Assembly (NCBI RefSeq): GCF_015557435.1
Contig: NZ_JADNOH010000057.1
Coordinates: 1 to 64,000, forward strand
DNA: 64,000 nucleotides
Source: Collinsella aerofaciens
GTDB lineage: Bacteria > Actinomycetota > Coriobacteriia > Coriobacteriales > Coriobacteriaceae
Reading direction: 5' to 3'
In this document: one piece after another, positions 7,576-15,225 of the stretch
How the letters are laid out: every line of letters starts with the position of its first letter
Position numbering within the stretch: the stretch's first letter is position 1
Made by a program: the position numbers and the translations under genes
Notes under the pieces: generated by a model
Told to the model about the DNA's origin: nothing
Database searches by the model: none
The model's input: the letters and a program-made list of their open reading frames with translations, nothing else

Positions 7576-8973
7576 TTACGCGCGCTCGATGAAGGCCTTG
7601 TAGCCGCGATAGGCCTCGTAGATATCGGCCTTGTTAGCGACCTCCCACAGGGCGTGCATGGACAGGACGGCAACGCCAGAGTCGATGACGTTCATGCCGT
7701 ACTTAGCCATGATGTATGCGATGGTGCCGCCGCCGCCCGCGTTGACGCGACCGAGCTCGCAGGTCTGGAAGTCCACGCCGGCCTCGTCCATGATGTCGCG
7801 GATGAGGGCCACATACTCGGCGTCGGCGTCGTTAGAGCCGCCCTTGCCGCGGCTGCCCGTGTACTTGTTAAAGCACAGGCCGCGACCCATAAAGGCTGCG
7901 TTCTTGGTTTCGAACTTGCCGGCGTAGCCCGGGTCGAAGCCGGCGGACACGTCGGAGGAGAGCATGCGGCTGCGGGCGAGCGCGCGGCGCAGGGCCAGCG
8001 GGCTATCCTCGCCGGCGAGCGTCATGATCTCGGCGACGGTGTTCTCGAAGAAGCGGCTCGTCATGCCGGTGGCACCCACGGAACCGATCTCCTCCTTGTC
8101 GACGATGAGTGTGATGCTCGTGCGCTCCACGTTGGCGACGTTGATCTGGGCGAGCATGGACGGATAGGCGCAGACACGGTCGTCGTGGCCATAGCCCAGA
8201 ATCATGGAGCGGTCGAGGCCCATGTCACGGGCGGGGCCGGCGGGCACGACCTCGATCTCGGCGGAAAGGAAGTCCTCCTCCTCGACGTCGTACTGCTCCT
8301 TGAGGATATCCAGGAACATCTGCTTGACGGGCTCCTTGGGAGCGTCCTTGTCGTCCTCGTCAAACTTGACGGGGCGGCCGCCCACGATCACGTCGAGGAT
8401 CTCGGCGTCGACGGCGTCCTTGGCGGGCTTGGCCATCTGCTCGCTCGAGAGGTGGATCAGCAGGTCGGAGATGGTAAAGACCGGGTCGTCGGCCTTGTCA
8501 CCGATGTTGATGTCGACGGTGGTGCCGTCCTTTTTGCAGATGACGCCCACGAGTGCGAGCGGGGAAGCGACCCAGTGGTAGCTCTTGACGCCGCCATAGT
8601 AGTGCGTGTCGAGATAAGCCATGTCGCCGGCCTCGAAGGCGGGGTTCTGCTTGAGGTCCAGGCGCGGCGAGTCCACGTGGGCGCCCAGGATGTTAAAGCC
8701 CTGCTCGAGCGGGGCGGTGCCCAGGTTGACGAGCATGAGGTCCTTGCCGTGGTTGGCGGCGTACACCTTGTCGCCGGCCTTGAGCGCGCGGCCCTCGGCG
8801 ATCACGGTCTCCAGATTGACGTATCCCGCCTCCTCGGCCATCTTGATGCCGGCCTTGACGCACAGGCGCTCGGTCTTGTTCTCACTCAAAAACTGCTTAT
8901 AGCCGCGGCAAAGCTCCTCGAGCTCCTCGATTTGCTGTGGCGTGTACTTTTTCCATGCGCAGGGACGCTCCAT
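7576..8973 (-). CDS. M18 family aminopeptidase
   Basis: A 465-aa cytoplasmic metallo-aminopeptidase of the aspartyl aminopeptidase family. Metal ligands lie in GAHVDSPRLDLKQ (His and Asp), DDRVCAY (bridging Asp), LIVDKEEIGSVGATG (catalytic Glu pair) and SSDVSAGFDP; the last His is in VAVLSMHA. The family removes N-terminal residues from peptides with two zinc ions and forms large tetrahedral dodecamers. Length is normal. The ATG at 8973 follows GAAAGGAGCC. It is divergently transcribed from polA. Confidence 0.93.
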   Translation of the reverse strand: MERPCAWKKYTPQQIEELEELCRGYKQFLSENKTERLCVKAGIKMAEEAGYVNLETVIAEGRALKAGDKVYAANHGKDLMLVNLGTAPLEQGFNILGAHVDSPRLDLKQNPAFEAGDMAYLDTHYYGGVKSYHWVASPLALVGVICKKDGTTVDINIGDKADDPVFTISDLLIHLSSEQMAKPAKDAVDAEILDVIVGGRPVKFDEDDKDAPKEPVKQMFLDILKEQYDVEEEDFLSAEIEVVPAGPARDMGLDRSMILGYGHDDRVCAYPSMLAQINVANVERTSITLIVDKEEIGSVGATGMTSRFFENTVAEIMTLAGEDSPLALRRALARSRMLSSDVSAGFDPGYAGKFETKNAAFMGRGLCFNKYTGSRGKGGSNDADAEYVALIRDIMDEAGVDFQTCELGRVNAGGGGTIAYIMAKYGMNVIDSGVAVLSMHALWEVANKADIYEAYRGYKAFIERA

Positions 8974-9139
8974 GACGCAGGCTCCTTTCGGATCGATCGT
9001 GCTGGTTGATGTACCGTGAGCCATCGTATCACGCGCGGGCCCGCGGCGGCAGGGAAGCCTGATGTGCGGTGGCCGCGGGGCGGGGAGCGTGTAAACTGGT
9101 GTGAGCAAACCGTGCCCAGCCCAAAGCGAGGTATTCAAT

Positions 9140-11884
9140 ATGTCTGAAAAGCGCCGTACCTTTGCCGTCATCGACGGCAACTCGCTCATGCATCGCGCCT
9201 TCCACGCCGTGCCGCCGACCATGAACGCGCCGGACGGTCGCCCCACCAACGCGATCTTTGGTTTTCTGAACATGTTCCTCAAGATGATCGATGCCTTTAA
9301 TCCCGACGGCGTTGTCGTGGCGTTTGACAAGGGCAAGCCGCGCGTGCGTATGGAGATGCTGCCGCAGTACAAGGCGCAGCGCCCGCCCATGGACCCCGAC
9401 CTGCACGCGCAGTTCCCCATGATCAAGGAGCTGCTCGCCGCGCTCAACGTGCCCATTTTGCAGTCCGAGGGCTGGGAAGGCGACGATATCCTGGGAACCA
9501 TGGCGCGCCTGGGCGAGGAGGCCGGCTGCGACATGCTGCTGGTGACCGGCGACCGCGACATGTATCAGCTCGTGACCGAGCACGTCAACGTGGTCTCGAC
9601 TCGCAAGGGCCTGTCCGACGTGGCGATCATGACGCCCGAGAGCGTGGACGACCTGTATCACGGCATCACGCCGGCGCTCGTGCCCGATTTTTACGGTCTG
9701 AAGGGCGATACGTCGGACAACATTCCCGGCGTACCGGGCATCGGCCCCAAAAAGGCGAGTGCGCTCATCGCGCAGTACGGCAGCCTTGACGAGGTCATCG
9801 CGCATGCTGACGAGGTCAAGGGCAAGATGGGAGAAAACCTGCGCGCACACATCGACGACGCGCTGCTGAGCCGTAAGGTGGCGACCATCCGCACCGATGC
9901 ACCCGTTGAGCTCGATTTTGAGGCGACGTCCTTCCCGGCGTTTTCCGCCGATGAGGTTTCCGCGGCGCTGGGCACGCTTGGTATCACCGCCATGCAGAAC
10001 CGTTTCTTGGCGCTGATCGGCGGCGAGGGCGGGGCAGCTGCCAGCACGTTTGAGATTCCCGCCGTTTTGCGCGCAGCCGCCGGCGATGCTGGCGCGCTTG
10101 GTGCCGTTGCGGCTGAGGTCTCCCGCGTGATTGATGCCGGCGAGTGGGTCGCCGCCGTGGTGGACGATGACAAGGAAGAGGGCGCGCTCTTTGGGCTGAC
10201 GCGCACGCTGTGGTTGGCGACGTCCAAGGGCCTGTTTGCGCTCGAGGAGGGCGACAGCGGTGCGGCGGCTGAGGTTGAGGGCTTCAACTTCGCCCACGGC
10301 GTAATTGCCGGCGTGCTCGCGCGTCTGTTTATGGAAGGCCGTGTGGCGAGCCCGGATATGAAGGCGCTTCTGCATGAGCTTTCGCCCATCGATTCTTCTG
10401 AGCTCGAGCTCATGGATCCGCTGGCAGTCGATTCCACGCGCATCTTCGATACCGTTGTTGCCGCCTACCTGTTGGATTCCGACCGCTCCGAGTTTGACGA
10501 GGTGTATCTGGCCGATACGTATCTGCAGATGGCGCTGCCTGCGGCGCGCGGCGCAGAGGGTGCTGGCGAGGACGCTCCTGCGCCCGCCGCTCGCACGGCG
10601 GCCTTGACGCTGGCGCTGGTTGCACCGCTGCGCGAGCGCATGGCGCGCGAGAACGCCGCCAACGTGTTCGACGGCATCGAGATGCCGCTCGTGCCGGTGC
10701 TCGCCAAGATGGAGCGCGCAGGCATGCTCGTGGACCCCGACCGCCTGCACAGTCTGTCCGAGGGCCTGGCGACCCAGATTGCCGATGTCGAGCGCAGCAT
10801 TCGCGACCTGGCCGGCGACGAGACCTTTAACATCGGCAGCCCCATGCAACTCTCGCACGTGCTGTTTGATGTTATGGGACTTCCGACCAAGGGCCTCAAA
10901 AAGACCAAGCGCGGCTACTATTCGACCAACGCCAAGGTGCTGAGCGACCTTGCCCGCGACCACGAGATCGTGCGCCTGATTTTGGACTGGCGTGAGAAGT
11001 CCAAGATTAAGTCGACCTATCTGGACACGCTGGGCCCGCTGCGCCGTGGTGACGGGCGTGTGCACACCACGTACAACCAGACCATCACCGCGACGGGGCG
11101 TTTGTCTTCGAGCGACCCCAATCTGCAAAACATTCCGACGCGCTCGGAGCTGGGGCGTACCGTCAAGACGGCGTTCTCGGCGGGCGAGGGCAGCGTCTTT
11201 TTGGCGGTGGACTACTCGCAGATCGAGCTGCGCCTGCTCGCGCATCTTTCGGGTGACGAGCACCTGGTGCGCGCCTTCAACGAGGGCGAGGACTTCCATG
11301 CCGAGACGGCCGCGCGCGTATTTGGCGTGCCGGTGTCCGAGGTGACACCCGACCTGCGTAGCCGCGCCAAGGCCGTGAACTTTGGCATCGTGTACGGCCA
11401 GCAGGCCTATGGACTGTCGCAGTCGCTGCACATCTCGATGGCCGAGGCGCGCGATATGATCGATCGCTACTACGAGGCCTACCCGGGCGTGCGCACGTTC
11501 CTCGACAATGTGGTGGCGCGAGCCAAGCAGACGGGCTATGCCGAGACCATGTATGGCCGCAGACGCCATATTCCCGAGCTCAAGGCCAAAAACCCACAGC
11601 TCCGCGGCTTTGGTGAGCGCACGGCCATGAACCACCCCATGCAGGGCACCGCCGCCGACATCATCAAGATCGCCATGGCCCGCGTAAGCCGTCGCTTGGA
11701 AGAAGAAGGCTTTGCCGCCCACATGATCCTGCAGGTACACGACGAACTGGACTTTGAGTGCCCCGTCGACGAAGTCGAGCGCCTCACCGCCATGGTCCGC
11801 GACGTCATGGAACACGTAGTAGACCTCCGCGTACCGTTGATCGCCGAAGCCAGCACCGGCATAACCTGGGCCGACGCGAAATAG
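9140..11884 (+). CDS. polA: DNA polymerase I
   Basis: A 914-aa repair/replication polymerase. Residues 1-300 form the 5'-3' nuclease (VIDGNSLMHRAFHAVP, EGWEGDDILG, LVTGDRDMYQLV, GLKGDTSDNIPGVPGIGPKKA). The middle segment (about 310-530) has the exonuclease-domain position but lacks an FDTET-type Asp/Glu motif, so proofreading is probably lost, as in many actinobacteria. The polymerase domain has motif A (DYSQIELRLLAHLSGDE), motif B (RSRAKAVNFGIVYG) and motif C (LQVHDELDFE). The ATG at 9140 is chosen over an earlier in-frame start at 9101 because GCGAGG lies just upstream. It appears monocistronic. Confidence 0.97.
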   Translation: MSEKRRTFAVIDGNSLMHRAFHAVPPTMNAPDGRPTNAIFGFLNMFLKMIDAFNPDGVVVAFDKGKPRVRMEMLPQYKAQRPPMDPDLHAQFPMIKELLAALNVPILQSEGWEGDDILGTMARLGEEAGCDMLLVTGDRDMYQLVTEHVNVVSTRKGLSDVAIMTPESVDDLYHGITPALVPDFYGLKGDTSDNIPGVPGIGPKKASALIAQYGSLDEVIAHADEVKGKMGENLRAHIDDALLSRKVATIRTDAPVELDFEATSFPAFSADEVSAALGTLGITAMQNRFLALIGGEGGAAASTFEIPAVLRAAAGDAGALGAVAAEVSRVIDAGEWVAAVVDDDKEEGALFGLTRTLWLATSKGLFALEEGDSGAAAEVEGFNFAHGVIAGVLARLFMEGRVASPDMKALLHELSPIDSSELELMDPLAVDSTRIFDTVVAAYLLDSDRSEFDEVYLADTYLQMALPAARGAEGAGEDAPAPAARTAALTLALVAPLRERMARENAANVFDGIEMPLVPVLAKMERAGMLVDPDRLHSLSEGLATQIADVERSIRDLAGDETFNIGSPMQLSHVLFDVMGLPTKGLKKTKRGYYSTNAKVLSDLARDHEIVRLILDWREKSKIKSTYLDTLGPLRRGDGRVHTTYNQTITATGRLSSSDPNLQNIPTRSELGRTVKTAFSAGEGSVFLAVDYSQIELRLLAHLSGDEHLVRAFNEGEDFHAETAARVFGVPVSEVTPDLRSRAKAVNFGIVYGQQAYGLSQSLHISMAEARDMIDRYYEAYPGVRTFLDNVVARAKQTGYAETMYGRRRHIPELKAKNPQLRGFGERTAMNHPMQGTAADIIKIAMARVSRRLEEEGFAAHMILQVHDELDFECPVDEVERLTAMVRDVMEHVVDLRVPLIAEASTGITWADAK

Positions 11885-11932
11885 GGAAGCACTCCGTAAG
11901 GCAAGCTCGCCCAAGACGCAAGCCCCCACATA

Positions 11933-11972
11933 CTTAAGATTTGGGACAAACACTACTGATTAATTTGTCCCA
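11933..11972. repeat. 40-bp hairpin repeat, family C, copy 1
   Basis: Begins CTTAAGATTTGGGACAAA and ends CTGATTAATTTGTCCCA, with TGGGACAAA/TTTGTCCCA arms. A copy of the same 40-bp length and near-identical ends lies at 24075-24114. The hairpin is followed only by CAGTAACC, so it is a poor polA terminator. Confidence 0.85.
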
Positions 11973-11985
11973 CAGTAACCAAAAC

Positions 11986-12024
11986 AGAGGGGAGCCCCTC
12001 CCAACAAGGAGCTCCCCTCTGCTC
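11986..12024. terminator. hairpin terminator between polA and the convergent Cof phosphatase
   Basis: AGAGGGGAGC (11986-11995) pairs with GCTCCCCTCT (12011-12020). On the minus strand it is followed by GTTTTGGTT, a fair T run for ending the phosphatase transcript; on the plus strand the T run is weak. Confidence 0.6.
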
Positions 12025-12056
12025 AAATCATTTCAGCTAAGTATCTAGACACTCAA

Positions 12057-12119
12057 GACGCCATCTTGGCGCCCGGCCGGGTCCGACGAGCTCCGTTAAC
12101 GGGCCGCCAAGATGGCGTC
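12057..12119. repeat. 15-bp perfect inverted repeat containing a stop codon
   Basis: GACGCCATCTTGGCG (12057-12071) is the exact complement of CGCCAAGATGGCGTC (12105-12119). The right arm lies inside the last codons of the Cof phosphatase and the left arm in its 3' untranslated region, so the stop codon sits in the loop. Confidence 0.85.
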
Positions 12120-12923
12120 GATGAGCGTCAGTACGCCCCCGTCGTTGTTGCTCGGAATGCGCCATTTGGCATGCGCGTTCATGTGCTCCTCGGCATTGTC
12201 CACGATAAAGCTATGCCCGACGTGCTCCAGCATGGGGATGTCGTTGTACGTATCGCCCACGGCAGCGGCGTCGGCGATATCGATGCCCAGGCGCTCGCAG
12301 AGATGTGCTACGCCCGACCCCTTGTCGACGCCCAGGTTCATGAAGTCGATCCACTCGCGCCCGGCGTTGGTGACGTAGAGCTTGTCCGAGAACTCGGGGC
12401 TGTAGTCCTCGCGAAACGCTGGCTCGGCATCGTAGGCGGGGAAGAAGATCGAAATCTTGTTGGACTCGATATCAAGGCCCTCAAAGCTATCGACGTAGTT
12501 GATCGTGTTGTAGTACACGCTGATCTCGTCGTGGTACTGATGGTCGCGGGCGAGCACATAGAACTCGTCGTAGCAGCACAAGACGGGAACGGCACGCGGG
12601 TCCTCCGAGGCACGGGCGAGCACCTGCTGATACAGCGCCACATCGATGTTGCTCTTATAGATATAGCTGCCGCGATAGATGACGCAGGCTCCGTTGTCGG
12701 GACAAAAAGCAAGGCGGTTCTTAATGCTCTCGAACATTTCCTCGAGTTTGGGGGCGGGGCGTCCGCTGGCGGGGCAGAATACAATGCCTGCGTCGGCGAG
12801 CTTGTCCAGGCGCTCATCAAGACCCTGCGGCAGTACGCGCTCGTCGGTGAGCAGCGTCTTGTCCATGTCGACGGCGATGAGTTTGATGTTGCCGATGTTG
12901 GCGTCTGATTCATAAGTCTGCAT
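12096..12923 (-). CDS. HAD-superfamily Cof-type phosphatase
   Basis: A 275-aa cytoplasmic HAD IIB phosphatase. Motif I is LIAVDMDKTLLTD (nucleophile Asp in DMDKT), motif II lies in FCPASGRP, and motifs III/IV are GVDKGSGVAHL and AAAVGDTYNDIPML. This is the Cof/YbiV type acting on sugar phosphates or other phosphorylated metabolites; the substrate cannot be predicted. The start at 12923 follows GGAAAGGCGC on the minus strand. The last codons overlap an inverted repeat (12057-12119). Confidence 0.9.
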   Translation of the reverse strand: MQTYESDANIGNIKLIAVDMDKTLLTDERVLPQGLDERLDKLADAGIVFCPASGRPAPKLEEMFESIKNRLAFCPDNGACVIYRGSYIYKSNIDVALYQQVLARASEDPRAVPVLCCYDEFYVLARDHQYHDEISVYYNTINYVDSFEGLDIESNKISIFFPAYDAEPAFREDYSPEFSDKLYVTNAGREWIDFMNLGVDKGSGVAHLCERLGIDIADAAAVGDTYNDIPMLEHVGHSFIVDNAEEHMNAHAKWRIPSNNDGGVLTLIDAILAAR

Positions 12924-13066
12924 AAATGCGCCTTTCCGTTTCCAGATTGTTTCGGGCGTAATGACCCTCTGCTATGTAATCGAGCGTATTTTCGCAGGAA
13001 TGGTGCGTACTTGCACTGCAATTCACAAACTAATGAAAAAACTTTTCAGAAATTTGAATTTGTCGC

Positions 13067-13094
13067 TTGTACAGCAGGCACTTTAGCGTAATAT
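13067..13094 (+). promoter_or_regulatory. sigma-70-type promoter of the argG leader
   Basis: TTGTAC (13067-13072) and TAATAT (13089-13094) are separated by 16 bases in AT-rich DNA. Transcription would start near 13101, giving a leader of about 375 bases before argG. No ArgR operator was recognised around it. Confidence 0.6.
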
Positions 13095-13197
13095 AGCAAC
13101 CATCGAAAACGGAGACGGCAAAAGCACCGCTTACCGAGGAAAAGGTACCGTTTGCGATATTAGAATTGCGCCCGGCGATAGGTGAAAGGAGAGGCAG

Positions 13198-13272
13198 ATG
13201 CAGTTCGTAAAGATCATCACTACTGCAGACAATGCCATCCGACGCCAGCGCGCAATTTCCCGACGACGATAA
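13198..13272 (+). CDS. arginine-rich leader peptide upstream of argG
   Basis: A 24-codon open frame begins at the ATG at 13198 behind a strong GGTGAAAGGAGAGG ribosome site and ends at TAA 13270-13272. Six of the last ten residues are Arg (15, 16, 18, 22, 23, 24), and the peptide ends in three consecutive CGA codons; four of the six Arg codons are CGA, a codon rarely used in the neighbouring genes. It sits between a good promoter and argG, before a terminator-like hairpin at 13337-13382. This is the layout of an attenuation leader peptide that senses charged tRNA-Arg. The frame and composition are seen directly; the regulatory role is inferred. Confidence 0.75.
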   Translation: MQFVKIITTADNAIRRQRAISRRR

Positions 13273-13382
13273 CAATCGTCTCTGTCCGTATGGGGCGAAT
13301 TGCCTCAACAGAGTCATTTTGAGGTCGTTGGGTTTTAGCACGACATTGCTGCATGTTTCTAGGGCATGTTGTGCTGCTTTTT
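13264..13382 (+). promoter_or_regulatory. putative argG attenuator (pause hairpin plus terminator)
   Basis: GACGAT/ATCGTC arms with an AACA loop (13265-13280) overlap the leader peptide stop codon. Further on, AGCACGACAT (13337-13346) pairs over ten positions (one G-U) with ATGTTGTGCT (13366-13375), followed by GCTTTTTG: an intrinsic terminator about 100 bases before argG. Ribosome stalling at the terminal Arg codons would block the first hairpin. I could not define a convincing antiterminator by eye. The terminator lies inside the larger inverted repeat 13312-13426. Confidence 0.6.
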
Positions 13383-13426
13383 GCTATTTAACCTGATATT
13401 GCACGGTTTTTGACCTCGAAATGACT
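13312..13426. repeat. nested inverted repeat in the argG leader
   Basis: AGTCATTTTGAGGTC (13312-13326) and GACCTCGAAATGACT (13412-13426) are complementary with one mismatch and enclose the attenuator terminator. It may be a mobile hairpin element that supplied the terminator, or a stabilising outer helix. Confidence 0.75.
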
Positions 13427-13476
13427 TGCAACTGACCGATGTTCTAACTAGCTACCAAGGGCGAAAGGAAACAGCC

Positions 13477-14703
13477 ATGAGCAAGGAAAAAGTCGTTCTC
13501 GCATATTCCGGTGGTCTTGATACATCCGTATGTGTCAAGTGGCTCCAGGACGAGAAGAATCTCGATGTTGTTTGTGTCTGCGGCAACGTGGGCCAGGAGG
13601 AGACCGGCTTGGATGCCAAGAAGCAGAAGGCGCTTGACCTGGGCGTTCTCGATTGCCAGGTGCTCGACCTGCGCGACGAGTTCTCCGATGAGTTCCTGAC
13701 TAAGGCCATCGCCGCAAACTCCATGTACGAGAACAAGTACCCGCTGCTCTCCGCGCTGTCTCGCCCGCTGCTCGCCAAGAAGCTTGTCGAGGTCGCCCAC
13801 GAGTTTGGCGCGACCTATGTCGCCCACGGCTGCACCGGCAAGGGTAACGACCAGGTCCGTTTTGAGGCCGCCGTCAAGGCCCTCGACCCCGAGCTCAAGG
13901 TTATCGCCCCGGTTCGCGAGTGGGACCTGAAGTGCCGTCCCGACGAGGTCGCCTATGCCCACGCCCACAACGTGCCGGTTCCCGAGGGTGCCAACGACAA
14001 CCCCTACTCCATCGACGACAACCTGTGGGGTCGTGCCATTGAGTGCGGTCACCTGGAGGATCCCTGGAACGAGCCGCTCGACGACGCTTGGGTTATGACC
14101 AAGAATCCCGAGGACACGCCCGACACCCCGACCTACACCGAGATTGAGTTTGAGGCCGGCAAGCCCGTCGCCGTCGATGGCAAGAAGATGAAGCTCTCCG
14201 AGATCGTCATCGCCCTCAACAAGATTTCGGGTGACACCGGCTTTGGCCGTCTCGACCTGGTCGAGGATCGTCTGGTGGGCCTCAAGAGTCGCGAGTGCTA
14301 CGAGGTTCCTGGCGCCCTGACGCTCATCACCGCCCACAAGGCGCTCGAGGACATCTGCGTCGAGGGCGACCTGCTCAAGACCAAGATTAAGCTCGAGCAG
14401 GATTGGGCCACCGCCGTGTACAACGGTCAGTGGTACAGCCCGCTCAAAAACGCGCTCGATGCCTTTATGGCCGACACCCAGAAGTTCGTGACCGGCACCG
14501 TCCGTCTGAAGTTCTTTAAGGGCAACTGCCATGTCGTCGGCCGCAAGAGCCCGTTTAGCCTGTATGACTACGGTCTGGCTACCTACGACCGCGACACTAC
14601 GTTTGACGAGAAGGCCAGCGCCGGCTTTATCGAGATCGATACGCTGTCGCTCAAGACGTGGGCTAAGGTCCAGGGCCCTAGCTCTGCTGCCGCCCAGGCC
14701 TAG
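13477..14703 (+). CDS. argG: argininosuccinate synthase
   Basis: A 408-aa enzyme joining citrulline and aspartate with ATP to give argininosuccinate, the penultimate step of arginine synthesis. The PP-loop ATP site is VLAYSGGLDTSVC (residues 7-19). THGCTGKGNDQVRFE (here AHGCTGKGNDQVRFE), NPYSIDDNLWGRAIE and KSPFSLYDYGLATYD are class signatures. Length matches the family. The start follows GAAAGGAAACAGCC. The upstream leader carries a likely Arg-tRNA-sensing attenuator, and argH lies about 520 bases downstream on the same strand. Confidence 0.97.
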   Translation: MSKEKVVLAYSGGLDTSVCVKWLQDEKNLDVVCVCGNVGQEETGLDAKKQKALDLGVLDCQVLDLRDEFSDEFLTKAIAANSMYENKYPLLSALSRPLLAKKLVEVAHEFGATYVAHGCTGKGNDQVRFEAAVKALDPELKVIAPVREWDLKCRPDEVAYAHAHNVPVPEGANDNPYSIDDNLWGRAIECGHLEDPWNEPLDDAWVMTKNPEDTPDTPTYTEIEFEAGKPVAVDGKKMKLSEIVIALNKISGDTGFGRLDLVEDRLVGLKSRECYEVPGALTLITAHKALEDICVEGDLLKTKIKLEQDWATAVYNGQWYSPLKNALDAFMADTQKFVTGTVRLKFFKGNCHVVGRKSPFSLYDYGLATYDRDTTFDEKASAGFIEIDTLSLKTWAKVQGPSSAAAQA

Positions 14704-14856
14704 CGCCTCCTTCCTTTGGTATCCGCGCGGCCCATCCGCGTGATACATAACGGGCACATGGGGTCCCTACCTTTCGTTATGCTTGCTGACACTTCTTAAC
14801 ATCGGTGGCCCCTACGTTCCGCCCGCATATATGATGCCGCGTCTGCGGCTGAGTCC

Positions 14857-14886
14857 GAGCCCCGCCGGGGTTGTCCGGCGGGGCTC
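14857..14886 (+). other. perfect 12-bp GC-rich hairpin between argG and argH
   Basis: GAGCCCCGCCGG (14857-14868) pairs perfectly with CCGGCGGGGCTC (14875-14886) around GGTTGT. It is followed by CTCCTAT, not a clean T run, so it may be a weak argG terminator or an mRNA-stabilising structure. Confidence 0.6.
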
Positions 14887-14936
14887 CTCCTATCAATTTG
14901 ACGGCCCTGCGCCTATATATATGGGGAGTATCCATT

Positions 14937-15107
14937 ATGTTCAATGCTATCGCGCATGCTTTACTTGCCCTCGCGCCCGAGTTCGATGCTGCAAAGGTCG
15001 AGGACGTTCCTATGAGCCTAAAGGCCTGGATCGATGGTTCGCAGGGCAACATTCGGAGGGAGACGTTGGGCGCCAAGTGCATGGCGCGTCACTTCTTTGC
15101 AAATTAG
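14937..15107 (+). CDS. possible 56-aa small protein between argG and argH
   Basis: The frame opens with MFNAIAHALLALAPEFDAA, contains KAWIDGSQGN and ends HFFAN. A GGGGAG ribosome site lies about nine bases before the ATG at 14937. Codon choice is mixed GC-rich and does not exclude a gene. It has a mildly amphipathic N-terminal helix and no membrane segment, metal motif or strong Arg bias, so it does not look like a second arginine leader. I recognise no family; it could be a chance frame. Confidence 0.4.
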   Translation: MFNAIAHALLALAPEFDAAKVEDVPMSLKAWIDGSQGNIRRETLGAKCMARHFFAN

Positions 15108-15225
15108 CTATATGGCCTCGCACATGGTGGGGAATATGCAAAACTAGCGGTTGAGAAATCGCTTTAGCGACAGGGCGCATTGCTTTGGGCGCTTGTTTTG
15201 GGATTTGATGAAAGGGGACGGTTCC

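Noticed and set aside
9029-11953. A 974-codon minus-strand frame opposite polA
   Set aside because: Complementary to a gene with full polymerase motifs; sequence is Arg/His/Gln-rich without domains.
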